Shown here piece after piece: positions 35,047 through 44,610 of a stretch of DNA of 64,000 nt; within the stretch, counting starts at the first letter, position 1; every line of letters starts with the position of its first letter. The stretch spans positions 24,443,810-24,507,809 of the forward strand of contig OZ035998.1 of NCBI GenBank assembly GCA_964035015.1. The letters are read 5' to 3'. Made by a program: the position numbers and the translations under genes. This DNA is from Corallium rubrum (taxonomy: Eukaryota > Cnidaria > Anthozoa > Scleralcyonacea > Coralliidae). Under the pieces are notes generated by a model. The model searched no databases. It was not told the DNA's origin and worked only from the letters and a program-made list of their open reading frames with translations.

Positions 35047-36014
35047 TTAGTGATGGGTTACCTTGAAAAGCAACTGTATGAAAAATTCGAGGAGAAATGC
35101 GGGAATCATGACAAAGAAGAACTTGTTAAATTGTTTAAACGATATTTGGATGACTGTTTTCTTCTATGGCGGAAATCAGAAGAAGAGCTTGAGGATTTTC
35201 ACCAAATAATCGACACACTTCATCCGAAAATAAAATACACAATGGAAAAAGATAACTAGAAACTACCATTTCTAGACATATTACTTTACAAGGACGAAAA
35301 CAGATTAGAAAGCGATATTTATTATAAAGAAACGGACACGCATCAATATCTGGATTATTCTTCATGTCATCCCAAACATACAAAATGAAATATACCATAC
35401 ACACTAGCAAGGAGAATATGCGCAATTGTCACAAACGAAGAGTTGAGGGGAAAACGACTGGAAGAACTAGAAAAATTCCTGCGAAAACGATATTTAACTA
35501 AAGCGCAATTCAATTCGCAACATTCATTGCCTCTAGTTACTAAATGCCAAGAACCAAGATGTGGAACATGTGACTATTTAATTACAGGAAACTCAATAAA
35601 ATTCAAAAACGGAAAAGTTTGGACTATAAAGTCATCAATGAACTGTAAGGCAAAGAATGTAATTTATACAATAATTTGTCCAAAGTGCGAAAGCTTTCAT
35701 GTTGGACAAACAGAGAATCTGCGTAAGAGAGTAACCTTACACAAGGAACAGATTAAATATAAGGAGTATCGGCATCTGAAAGTAAGTGAACATTTAGATT
35801 GTTGTAACAACGGGATATTTCAGATCATACCAATCTACCAGTGCAACGATGAAAATAGACTTTTCAGAGAAATGAAAGAAAGGGAACTTATTTCAATACT
35901 AAAACCGAACTTGAATTCTAACTAGAACACCAATAATTAACATCTGTCACATTTGTAAATAGCTGTAACACATTAGCATAATAAGTAAGTAAATGACGTA
36001 AGAGAATGAATATA

Positions 36015-36341
36015 AGTAATGTTTACAACACGACCGGCCGTGTTGTATTGAATATACAATCACGAGCCGAAGACGAGTGATTGTATATTCAATACAACAA
36101 GGACGCGAGTGTTGTAAACAACTTGTGAAATGAATGAATAGTAAAAATCCCTTTGGGACATTGAGATGCTAATTAGTTACAAGCACTAGTGGTTGTATCC
36201 GAAGAGTATACATCCGCTAGTGGTTGTAACTAATTAGCATCATTGGTTTTAGTTTGTATGGGGTTTACAGGGGTAACATGTGACGTAATTTCTGAAATTG
36301 GATTGGCTGCAAAACTCATGAATTAGTAATGAATTTCACAA
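36015..36341. mobile_element. Double-hairpin foldback element in unit A 3' UTR
   Basis: Absent from the equivalent place in the left copy (31415-31430), so it is an insertion. Hairpin 1 pairs GTTTACAACAC with GTGTTGTAAAC, and TTGAATATACAATCAC with its complement around GAGCCGAAGACGAG. Hairpin 2 pairs ATGCTAATTAGTTACAA with TTGTAACTAATTAGCAT. No ORF. The hairpin style resembles those at 48839, 52091 and 63267. Confidence 0.65.
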
Positions 36342-36359
36342 ATGTAATTAGACACCCAG

Positions 36360-36429
36360 CCACTCATTATATACACGCACCTGAAGAGCTTACAATAAAG
36401 CGAAAACGTTAGTGCAATTTTACGAGTGG
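36360..36429 (+). ncRNA. Hammerhead ribozyme, type I (unit A, right)
   Basis: Same 70 nt as the minus-strand copy at 31325-31394: CCACTC ... GCAC, CTGAAGA, hairpin GCTT/AAGC, GAAA, AACGTT, TTA cleavage site, GTGC ... GAGTGG. Identity of the two copies while other parts diverge suggests recent common origin or constraint. Confidence 0.85.
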
Positions 36430-36523
36430 TTTTACTACATCTTATTCCAAATGTTGTTTCTTTTGGTCGTTTATTGAAACTTTTACCTATATAGAACACC
36501 TGTGTTTGTTAACGATACGATTT

Positions 36524-36526
<3 letters not shown>

Positions 36527-36578
<52 letters not shown>
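36527..36578. repeat. (TA)n microsatellite after unit A
   Basis: About 26 TA units directly after TTTTAC. Unit B ends the same way (TTTTACTATATA at 41045). Confidence 0.92.
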
Positions 36579-36580
<2 letters not shown>

Positions 36581-36584
<4 letters not shown>

Positions 36585-36670
36585 GAAGTATAGTTACCTT
36601 AAAGTCTTCGCTACCAGAGGTTTCACCCTAAACGGGATCATCAGGCGACTCAGGTAACTATACTTCATGC
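36581..36670 (-). ncRNA. Hammerhead ribozyme, type I (between units A and B)
   Basis: Minus strand has a long stem I (GCATGAAGTATAGTTACC paired with its exact complement, then GTC/GAC and CGC/GCG), core CTGATGA, stem II CCC/GGG with loop GTTTA, GAAA, stem III ACC/GGT with loop TCT, and cleavage after GTA. Every core base fits. The only unusual point is a U-U instead of G-C at pair 10.1-11.1. Its parent element is not identified; GGTATTGAGCACTCT at 36692 and its inverse at 36800 flank the outer side. Confidence 0.83.
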
Positions 36671-36826
36671 TTTATATTTTGCTCTATCTATATGGTATTG
36701 AGCACTCTCTAACATTTCGTGAACCAAAACTCACTGATGTATATATATATATAGATAAGTGAACAGATAATTAGTATCGAGTTCGAAATCATATAGATAG
36801 AGTGCTCAATACCGAAGTAGAGCGAA

Positions 36827-38934
36827 ATAGTAAAATAAAGACAAAGTTGGTTTACTTCATAAGAGCTTTATTCACGACAAATTTGTTTCGTGTGGCAAGC
36901 AAAGCTTACCACACTCGTCAGGTGACTATCGCGTTTGCTGTGAGCGTTATGCGGAATTTGATATGTTTAAAATTACGTCATGTTGGTGGTGTGATCAGTG
37001 AGTTGTGTCGAGTCGCGGTTGTGTCGAGTCCCGTTATTACATAATAAATGCTTCTTTCGGTGTCTACAGTTAGATACAAGTTCATTTCTACGATTGAGCG
37101 AGCTTAGCTCGGGGTGGCAAATAATAATAAACTTTTCATATAAACATAAGTTGCATCGTTTAGTACTGATAGAGTAAGATTTGCAACGTTTCAAAATTTT
37201 CCATTTAATGGAATAAGGGACATCGGATTCTTTCAGCAACCAAATATGTTTGCTGAGTTCAGTGACATTTCTTTGCTTCTTATTTCTGAAGGAGCTTGCG
37301 TGGTTCGAATATCGTTTTTTAAAAGTGTTCTCTGTTAGGCCGACGTATGTTTGCTGCTCGTGGTTATCTTCTCTGCTTACGGTGGCTTGATAAACAACAC
37401 TTTTTGTTTGGCATTTTCCGTTGAGTGGACAGTGGATTTTCTTGCGGCAATTACATGCATTGTCCACAGCGGTTTGGTTAGGGTGTGATTCTTTATTGAG
37501 TATGGATTTGTTGTGTGATGAAATAATATTCTGGATGTTAGGCATACAGCTGTAACTCAACTTGAGTGTGTTGCGGTTGAAGATCTTGTGCAGTGGATGG
37601 TTTCTCGGGAAACATTCGTCGATCGTCATCAGGAATTTATGGCCGATGTTGGTGGCGACATTGCAGCTGTAAGGCGGATTGAACCAGATAACATTTCGAC
37701 TTCTGGTGCGTTTTTCTTTCGTTGGCTGCGGGTTGAAGTTAAGGTTGTAGTTGTAACCACTCTTCTTTAGGGCCTCTTGGTATGGTTGCTTGGCTGAGTC
37801 GAAGGACTTTTTATCAGAAGATATGGCAGATAATCTTCGGTTGATGGATTCTGGTATGCCGCGGAGTATTGGTGGCGGGTGGTTGCTGTGTCTGTTAACA
37901 TATTGGGGACATTTCCAGGTTTCATGTACGGTCTAAATGCTCCAGTTCTCAGGTCTAGTGTGATGTCTAGGAAGTTGACGCACTTTTTGTTAGCTTCAAT
38001 GGTTAATTTCAGGTTGTGCTCGCCGAACGTTTTGCATATTTCTTTCTTTATGATTTCAATATCTCTTGGAGATTCGTTGAATGCCCCCAATCCGTCATCT
38101 CTGTATAGGCCAAGTTTTTTCGGTGTTGCGGCGATAATTTGGATAGTAGGTAGGAGCCAATGAGTTCACAGGTTTCTGCTCCATCGAAACTGCCCATGGT
38201 TACGTCGAACTGCGAGTTGGTTTCTTTTTACACCATGTTTCTTTACCATTGAAAAGTAGGGATCTTTTTGCTTGGATGACTATTTGCTTTTCTTCCTCAG
38301 TTATCTCATCAAATTGTGAGGCAAATGATAGAGCTTTGTTTAGTAGGTCTTCTGAAATGAAATGGAAGGGTAGAAGTCGACTACGTCGAAGGAGATGAAG
38401 GAGTGTTCGGGTTTCTTAGGGATATCTTTATACCACTTAAGGACGGATTCGCTATTTTTCCACTGGTTTACACCAGTAGATTCCACCACTTTGGAGTTGA
38501 TTCTTTCAAGGATTTTCTTGCTGATGATGCCAATTTCCGATTTGGATGGGTTGATGAGTCTGCACGTTGGGCTGTTGATGAAGTTCGGCTTATGGTCTTT
38601 TAACGTGACGAATGATTCTTTCACAGCTAGCGCGTCGATTTTGTTGTCAAGGCCAAGATTTTCTGCGATCTTCTTTTCTTCAGAGATTATTTTAGTGAGG
38701 CAGTTGGATGGAGCTTTCTTGTAGGACTTGGTTATGGCGGTTTTTAGTAATTGTTTGTATGAGTTGTTGTCTACGCGGTAGAAGTTGGTCGTCTTGTCAG
38801 CAGCGATGAGTAGTTTGTTGTTGTCTTTCTTGATTTTCGTTGCGTCTCGCGATAGTTCCTTTTGAAATTCGCAGTTTGTGTTTTTGAATTCTATGTTCTG
38901 AATGAGAGTGAGCATTTTATCTTCAAATTCTGTT
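36827..38934 (-). mobile_element. Penelope-like unit B, left arm of a 4.2-kb palindrome
   Basis: Reading outward on the minus strand: 38915-38340 ([36 protein letters not shown] with first Asp); RT palm with [14 protein letters not shown] (YRDD catalytic box) and [10 protein letters not shown]; then 37629-36973 with [15 protein letters not shown] and GIY-YIG (VVYQATV, TYVGLTENTFKKRYSNH). Frames break after PSISFQKTY by a 5-nt TTTCA duplication, and at two small indels (one in a C-run). Hammerhead at 36872-36925. Mirror image of 38935-41052. Confidence 0.9.
36872..36925 (-). ncRNA. Hammerhead ribozyme, type I (unit B, left)
   Basis: Minus strand: stem I TCAC/GTGA, core CTGACGA, perfect 11-bp stem II (GTGTGGTAAGC ... 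GCTTGCCACAC), GAAA, self-complementary stem III ACAAATTTGT, cleavage after GTC. Canonical in every core position. Confidence 0.9.
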
Positions 38935-41052
38935 AACAGAATTTGAAGATAAAATGCTCACTCTCATTCAGAACATAGAATTCAAAAACACAAACTGCGA
39001 ATTTCAAAAGGAACTATCGCGAGACGCAACGAAAATCAAGAAAGACAACAACAAACTACTCATCGCTGCTGACAAGACGACCAACTTCTACCGCGTAGAC
39101 AACAACTCATACAAACAATTACTGAAAACCGCCATAACCAAGTCCTACAAGAAAGCTCCATCCAACTGCCTCACTAAAATAATCTCTGAAGAAAAGAAGA
39201 TCGCAGAAAATCTTGGCCTTGACAACAAAATCGACGCGCTAGCTGTGAAAGAATCATTCGTCACGTTAAAAGACCATAAGCCGAACTTCATCAACAGCCC
39301 AACGTGCAGACTCATCAACCCATCCAAATCGGAAATTGGCATCATCAGCAAGAAAATCCTTGAAAGAATCAACTCCAAAGTGGTGGAATCTACTGGTGTA
39401 AACCAGTGGAAAAATAGCGAATCCGTCCTTAAGTGGTATAAAGATATCCCTAAGAAACCCGAACACTCCTTCATCTCCTTCGACGTAGTCGACTTCTACC
39501 CTTCCATTTCATTTCAGAAGACCTACTAAACAAAGCTCTATCATTTGCCTCACAATTTGATGAGATAACTGAGGAAGAAAAGCAAATAGTCATCCAAGCA
39601 AAAAGATCCCTACTTTTCAATGGTAAAGAAACATGGTGTAAAAAAGAAACCAACTCGCAGTTCGACGTAACCATGGGCAGTTTCGATGGAGCAGAAACCT
39701 GTGAACTCATTGGCTCCTACCTACTATCCAAATTATCGCCGCAACACCGAAAAAAACTTGGCCTATACAGAGATGACGGATTGGGGGCATTCAACGAATC
39801 TCCAAGAGATATTGAAATCATAAAGAAAGAAATATGCAAAACGTTCGGCGAGCACAACCTGAAATTAACCATTGAAGCTAACAAAAAGTGCGTCAACTTC
39901 CTAGACATCACACTAGACCTGAGAACTGGAGCATTTAGACCGTACATGAAACCTGGAAATGTCCCCCAATATGTTAACAGACACAGCAACCACCCGCCAC
40001 CAATACTCCGCGGCATACCAGAATCCATCAACCGAAGATTATCTGCCATATCTTCTGATAAAAAGTCCTTCGACTCAGCCAAGCAACCATACCAAGAGGC
40101 CCTAAAGAAGAGTGGTTACAACTACAACCTTAACTTCAACCCGCAGCCAACGAAAGAAAAACGCACCAGAAGTCGAAATGTTATCTGGTTCAATCCGCCT
40201 TACAGCTGCAATGTCGCCACCAACATCGGCCATAAATTCCTGATGACGATCGACGAATGTTTCCCGAGAAACCATCCACTGCACAAGATCTTCAACCGCA
40301 ACACACTCAAGTTGAGTTACAGCTGTATGCCTAACATCCAGAATATTATTTCATCACACAACAAATCCATACTCAATAAAGAATCACACCCTAACCAAAC
40401 CGCTGTGGACAATGCATGTAATTGCCGCAAGAAAATCCACTGTCCACTCAACGGAAAATAGCCAAACAAAAAGTGTTGTTTATCAAGCCACCGTAAGCAG
40501 AGAAGATAACCACGAGCAGCAAACATACGTCGGCCTAACAGAGAACACTTTTAAAAAACGATATTCGAACCACGCAAGCTCCTTCAGAAATAAGAAGCAA
40601 AGAAATGTCACTGAACTCAGCAAACATATTTGGTTGCTGAAAGAATCCGATGTCCCTTATTCCATTAAATGGAAAATTTTGAAACGTTGCAAATCTTACT
40701 CTATCAGTACTAAACGATGCAACTTATGTTTATATGAAAAGTTTATTATTATTTGCCACCCCGAGCTAAGCTCGCTCAATCGTAGAAATGAACTTGTATC
40801 TAACTGTAGACACCGAAAGAAGCATTTATTATGTAATAACTAACACGGGACTCGACACAACCGCGACTCGACACAACTCACTGATCACACCACCAACATG
40901 ACGTAATTTTAAACATATCAAATTCCGCATAACGCTCACAGCAAACGCGATAGTCACCTGACGAGTGTGGTAAGCTTTGCTTGCCACACGAAACAAATTT
41001 GTCGTGAATAAAGTTCTTATGAAGTAAACCAACTTTGTCTTTATTTTACTAT
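38935..41052 (+). mobile_element. Penelope-like unit B, right arm of the palindrome
   Basis: Mirror of the left arm from the exact centre GTTAAC (38932-38937). Frames 38954-39529 (191 codons, identical protein to the left arm), 39673-40461 (RT second half with LYRDDGLG, through [14 protein letters not shown]) and 40412-40843 (GIY-YIG TYVGLTENTFKKRYSNH and KRCNLCLYEKFIIICHP). It shares the TTTCA frameshift with the left arm. Private differences are single-base indels (a 7-A versus 6-A run near 39753, an extra A near 40460) and a few bases near 40845. Hammerhead at 40954-41007. Confidence 0.9.
40954..41007 (+). ncRNA. Hammerhead ribozyme, type I (unit B, right)
   Basis: Identical to the left-arm hammerhead: CTGACGA core, 11-bp stem II, GAAA, stem III ACAAATTTGT, cleavage after GTC, stem I TCAC/GTGA. 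Confidence 0.9.
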
Positions 41053-41069
41053 ATATATATATATGTATC

Positions 41070-41072
<3 letters not shown>

Positions 41073-41103
<31 letters not shown>

Positions 41104-41345
41104 TGTATGTACGTATGTATGTATGTATGTATGTATGTATGTATGTATGTATGTATGTATGTATGTATGTATGTATGTATGTATGTATGTATGTATGTAT
41201 GTATGTATGTATGTATGTATGTATGTATGTATGTATGTATGTATGTATGTATGTATGTATGTATGTATGTATGTATGTATGTATGTATGTATGTATGTAT
41301 GTATGTATGTATGTATGTATGTATGTATGTATGTATGTATGTATG

Positions 41346-41387
<42 letters not shown>
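41073..41387. repeat. (TATG)n then (TA)n microsatellite
   Basis: About 68 TATG units with one visible C (near 41111), followed from 41347 by about 20 TA units. Starts 20 bp outside the Penelope palindrome. Confidence 0.97.
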
Positions 41388-41390
<3 letters not shown>

Positions 41391-41428
41391 TATGCGTGCA
41401 TTTCCCATGTAGCTTTTTGGAAATGTAA

Positions 41429-41765
41429 TGTACTGTACTGTACTGTACTGTACTGTACTGTAATACACTACACTACACTACACTACACTACACTACACTG
41501 CACTGCACTGCACTGCACTGCACTGCACTGCACTGCACTGCACTGCACTGCACTGCACTGCACTGCACTGCACTGCACTGCACTGCACTGCACTGCACTG
41601 CACTGCACTGCACTGCACTGCACTGCACTGCACTGCACTGCACTGCACTGCACTACACTACACTACACTACACTGCACTGTACTGCACTGTACTGCACTG
41701 TATATACTGTACTGCATTGTACTGCACTGCAGTGTGCTGTACTTCACTGCACTGTACTGTACTGT
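41429..41765. repeat. Compound pentanucleotide array (TACTG / ACACT / GCACT)n
   Basis: Successive blocks of TGTAC, then ACTAC, then a long homogeneous run of CTGCA-type units (41500-41650), then mixed variants to 41765. The three motifs differ by single bases, showing point mutation followed by local expansion. Confidence 0.95.
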
Positions 41766-42102
41766 GTTGTATGAATGAGGAACCTGTCACGAAAAGAAAC
41801 GAGAAGCGTCTTTCTTTTTAGTATATTCTCGTGCGTTGTCAGTGTTTTTGTCTTGTTTCCATTCGTCGCTTGTTGTCATCGAACGGTTCTGAAACAAAGA
41901 GCAGCAATGAGTTAGTGATTACGTCATAGGACGTTTCCAAACTTCTGGCTGATGTTGCTACTGGTTACAGTTCCTATCTATCTGCTATAGTTGTTGTAAA
42001 TTATGTTTTAAAAATTATTGAGTTTCCTCGCTAAGTAAGCAGTCGAAACCCATTATTATGCAAACGAATATTTGTTTGTCTTTGCTATTTATGATTGTCA
42101 AG

Positions 42103-42867
42103 AATGTGGAAAGCAGAACCAAAGTTACAGGAACGCGCAATGAAAACCATGATGCAGAATTGCGCAAGAAGAACCAAGAAGACGTTAAACATGCGACAGT
42201 GCAACAACATGAAGAGACTGCATTTCATACTTCTAATACTAAAATTGAACATACAAAAGAACCAAGTGCTGAGAATTCTCGTAATAGCCGACGAAGATCG
42301 AACAGGAGGAGAAACAAACAATTTAAACGAAGTCAAATGGATGAAACCTGCGTCGAGCAAACTGTTAAACCGAAAAATACGAAGTCAGCTCAGTATGTCA
42401 GACAGTACAGTGGAAAACAAGAAGTCGATAAAGAACACCCAGCAAGAAACCAGGGAAGAGCTGTTCGTTTTGAGGCGAAAACACCGAAGCAGAAATCTGA
42501 GAAGAGCTCTTCAATTTGTGACAAGGGTGGACAAGGAAAAGATGGTAAAATGAAAGAGATGAAAAAGGATATTGGACAGGAAGCAAACACACTAGACAAA
42601 GTTCAAAAACAGCAAAATCCAAAGACAGCGCTCAAATCTGCCGGAACGATTGTCGTTAAGGTGAATTACGGTGACGATAAACGAACTGTTGTTGTAGACG
42701 GTGGTGGTAAAAGTTCTGATGATATTGTGAATCATGATCCATCAAAACGACGACGTAGGCGACCATCTAGAGGGAAAAAGAGTACTACTCATACAGAGGA
42801 TATTGTGAGACGTGATCAAAGTAGAAAAACAGGAGAAAAGAACGCAAAGATAGAAGTAAAGAAATGA
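42103..42867 (+). CDS. Candidate last exon of the host gene, Lys/Arg-rich
   Basis: Acceptor with pyrimidine tract TTTGTTTGTCTTTGC ends CAAG at 42102. The frame (NVESRTKVTGTRNENHDAEL onward, 254 codons) is phase 0 and stops at TGA 42865. Composition is highly basic and polar, with an NLS-like KRRRRRPSRGKKS near the end and a short hydrophobic patch TIVVKVNYGDDKRTVVVDGG. No known domain. An alternative phase-0 donor GTAAAG at 42856 would let the gene continue. The AATAAA at 42988 favours a terminal exon. Confidence 0.5.
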   Translation, partial: NVESRTKVTGTRNENHDAELRKKNQEDVKHATVQQHEETAFHTSNTKIEHTKEPSAENSRNSRRRSNRRRNKQFKRSQMDETCVEQTVKPKNTKSAQYVRQYSGKQEVDKEHPARNQGRAVRFEAKTPKQKSEKSSSICDKGGQGKDGKMKEMKKDIGQEANTLDKVQKQQNPKTALKSAGTIVVKVNYGDDKRTVVVDGGGKSSDDIVNHDPSKRRRRRPSRGKKSTTHTEDIVRRDQSRKTGEKNAKIEVKK

Positions 42868-42987
42868 AGAGCAACGTTAAAAAGAAAGGTAAATTGTGCA
42901 TTGTATGTAACGTCATTAATTGTTGAAGACATAGTCGAAACTCCATCGTGCGCCGCGCGGCTTCCTCTTAAAGAAAAAAAAAAGAAA

Positions 42988-42993
42988 AATAAA
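42988..42993 (+). terminator. Possible polyadenylation signal
   Basis: AATAAA 120 nt after the stop of the basic exon, within an A-rich stretch, so chance occurrence is possible. Confidence 0.3.
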
Positions 42994-43105
42994 TGTATCA
43001 AAAACGGCAAACGTGTCTTTAGCTGTCAAGAACATGATGCACATATAAAGACACAGACATGCATGGTACTGATTTTCTTTGTATTTTCCTCATGAATTAT
43101 TAAAG

Positions 43106-44069
43106 CATGGCCAGAAATTTGCGACATTGAGCCATTTTATGACCAGCGGCTAACTACATCAAATTGACAATAGCAACAAAGCCGTTTGCGGCCAGACATT
43201 CCACTTTCAATCCTTCATTCTTTCTTAAAATATGATTATTGGTTTGTTCAAAATCTTCAACGTTCGCTAGTTGACTTCTTAGTCGTTTAAACTCAAGGAA
43301 AATGCTCTCAATTGGCAATTACGGATCGAAATTGCGAAACGGAGTCCCCGTTGCGCAATATAAAAAGAAGAGGAATCATATTTCACGTTGAGTCACGCAA
43401 GAGACAAGAAATAAATATAGAAATGCCCACTACGCTGAACAAAAATATCGCAGCCTCCAGTAAAATAATGTACGAGAAAGCGCGTCGTCAGGGTTATATT
43501 TTGGTACCTTTTCCGAAGAAATCCACCAAATACAACGTTGAATATTCTACAAAGATGGATTTCTATTTCGCGCTACTTCACTTACAGCGGGCCATCTCCT
43601 CATCCTTAAAATACTGTATATTCAGGAGCAAAATGGAATGGTCAAACAACGCGCGACTTAGTATAACGAAGAATCATTGTGTAGTACAATACTTCAACTT
43701 TGCTACTCAAGGTACACAAATGGACTAGCGATGCTGTGTAACTCGCTACATAACCGTAAAGATCAAGGTATTCGTCTTTTCTTCTAATAAACTATGATTT
43801 GCAACGTTAGCATATGGCTAGACTAGCCCTAGAGTTCGTGTTCAGTTTGGAAAGGTTAAATTTACGAAGATAAACATCAAATATAGCTTGAACTATTCAT
43901 TTAATTATGTACCGGCTAGAACGAGGTGCACAAATTTGACTTATCTTGCGGTTAGACTTCTGTTTCAATTCTTGTGAAATGCGTAGACTAATTACTTGTT
44001 ATTGCTAGCCGCCATGTTTTTCCGATGTTGCGCATGCTCAGCATCGCGTGTCGCGAATTTCTGGCCATG
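43106..44069. mobile_element. Possible TIR element with a 138-codon ORF
   Basis: CATGGCCAGAAATTTGCGAC at 43106 is inverted at 44050-44069 with one mismatch. Between them lies an open frame at 43312-43728 (+, MAITDRNCETESPLRN ... ATQGTQMD) with no recognised domain. No clear target duplication. Either a small transposon or a chance pair of repeats. Confidence 0.4.
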
Positions 44070-44329
44070 ATTTTTGAAATTAAGGTCTTCATGAAGGTTT
44101 GCAGGCAATGTGTGGTTTTGTGTAGTTAAACCAATCCAAAGACAACTGACTTTCCGTTTTCTCCCACATACAACGTGTGACGTCATTGTTCAAATTGCAC
44201 AGCCAATAATTCAAGAATGGGATAAGATTTGAAAGGCATGTAAAAGCCGTTTTTAATTATGTTGGATGTTCTTCCAAATACAATCTTAAAACACTGAAGT
44301 GAAATTTCGTTCCATAGGCTCTTTAGGAA

Positions 44330-44610
44330 GAAAGCGTTTCATTTTGTTCAAAAAAATTTGTAGCATTTCGATTTCGAGATAAATTTCCAGCAAAACGGTG
44401 TCAGCGTTTTTTTATTTATTTGTTATTATTTATTTTGTCCGAATGTTGGTCGAAAAACAGCATTTTCAACTTCGGTCGTCAATAAAATCAGAAAAAAATC
44501 GACATATCAAAAAACCCTGACAACGTTTTGCTGGAAATTTATCTCGGAATTAAACTGCAAAAAAGATTTTGAACTAAATAAAACGCTTTTTACTTGAGTC
44601 GCCCCGCGTG
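44330..44610. mobile_element. Hairpin MITE
   Basis: GAGATAAATTTCCAGCAAAA (44378) is inverted at about 44530-44550. Outer parts AAGCGTTTCATTTTGTTCAA and TTTGAACTAAATAAAACGC also pair imperfectly. No ORF. Confidence 0.6.

Larger units (their letters stand above)
33420..36430 (+). mobile_element. Penelope-like unit A, right copy
   Basis: Frame 33584-34183 starts MSSKELTKNEIQLLKRGLKF and includes IIIKEADKGGATIIMDK, the conserved N-terminal block of Penelope proteins. In other frames there follow LKMRPIVAGPTSPTHRLSDF, SFIRDNMDFLNKIPK, RT with FKRYLDDCFLLW (35140 region), and the GIY-YIG part RCGTCDYLI ... FHVGQTENLRKRV (to TAG 35923). Defects: stops, a solo LTR in RT (34663-35046), and a deletion joining KFLRK to RYLTKAQ (near 35490) that removes about 60 residues present in the left copy. 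Hammerhead at its 3' end. Confidence 0.88.

Noticed and set aside
38395-39474. 109- and 66-codon frames antisense to Penelope RT
   Set aside because: Shadows of the RT frame. They appear in both palindrome arms only because the arms are inverted copies.
41040-41800. CRISPR-like periodic repeat
   Set aside because: Simple tandem tetra- and pentanucleotides without unique spacers. No CRISPR arrays are expected in, or seen in, this eukaryotic sequence.
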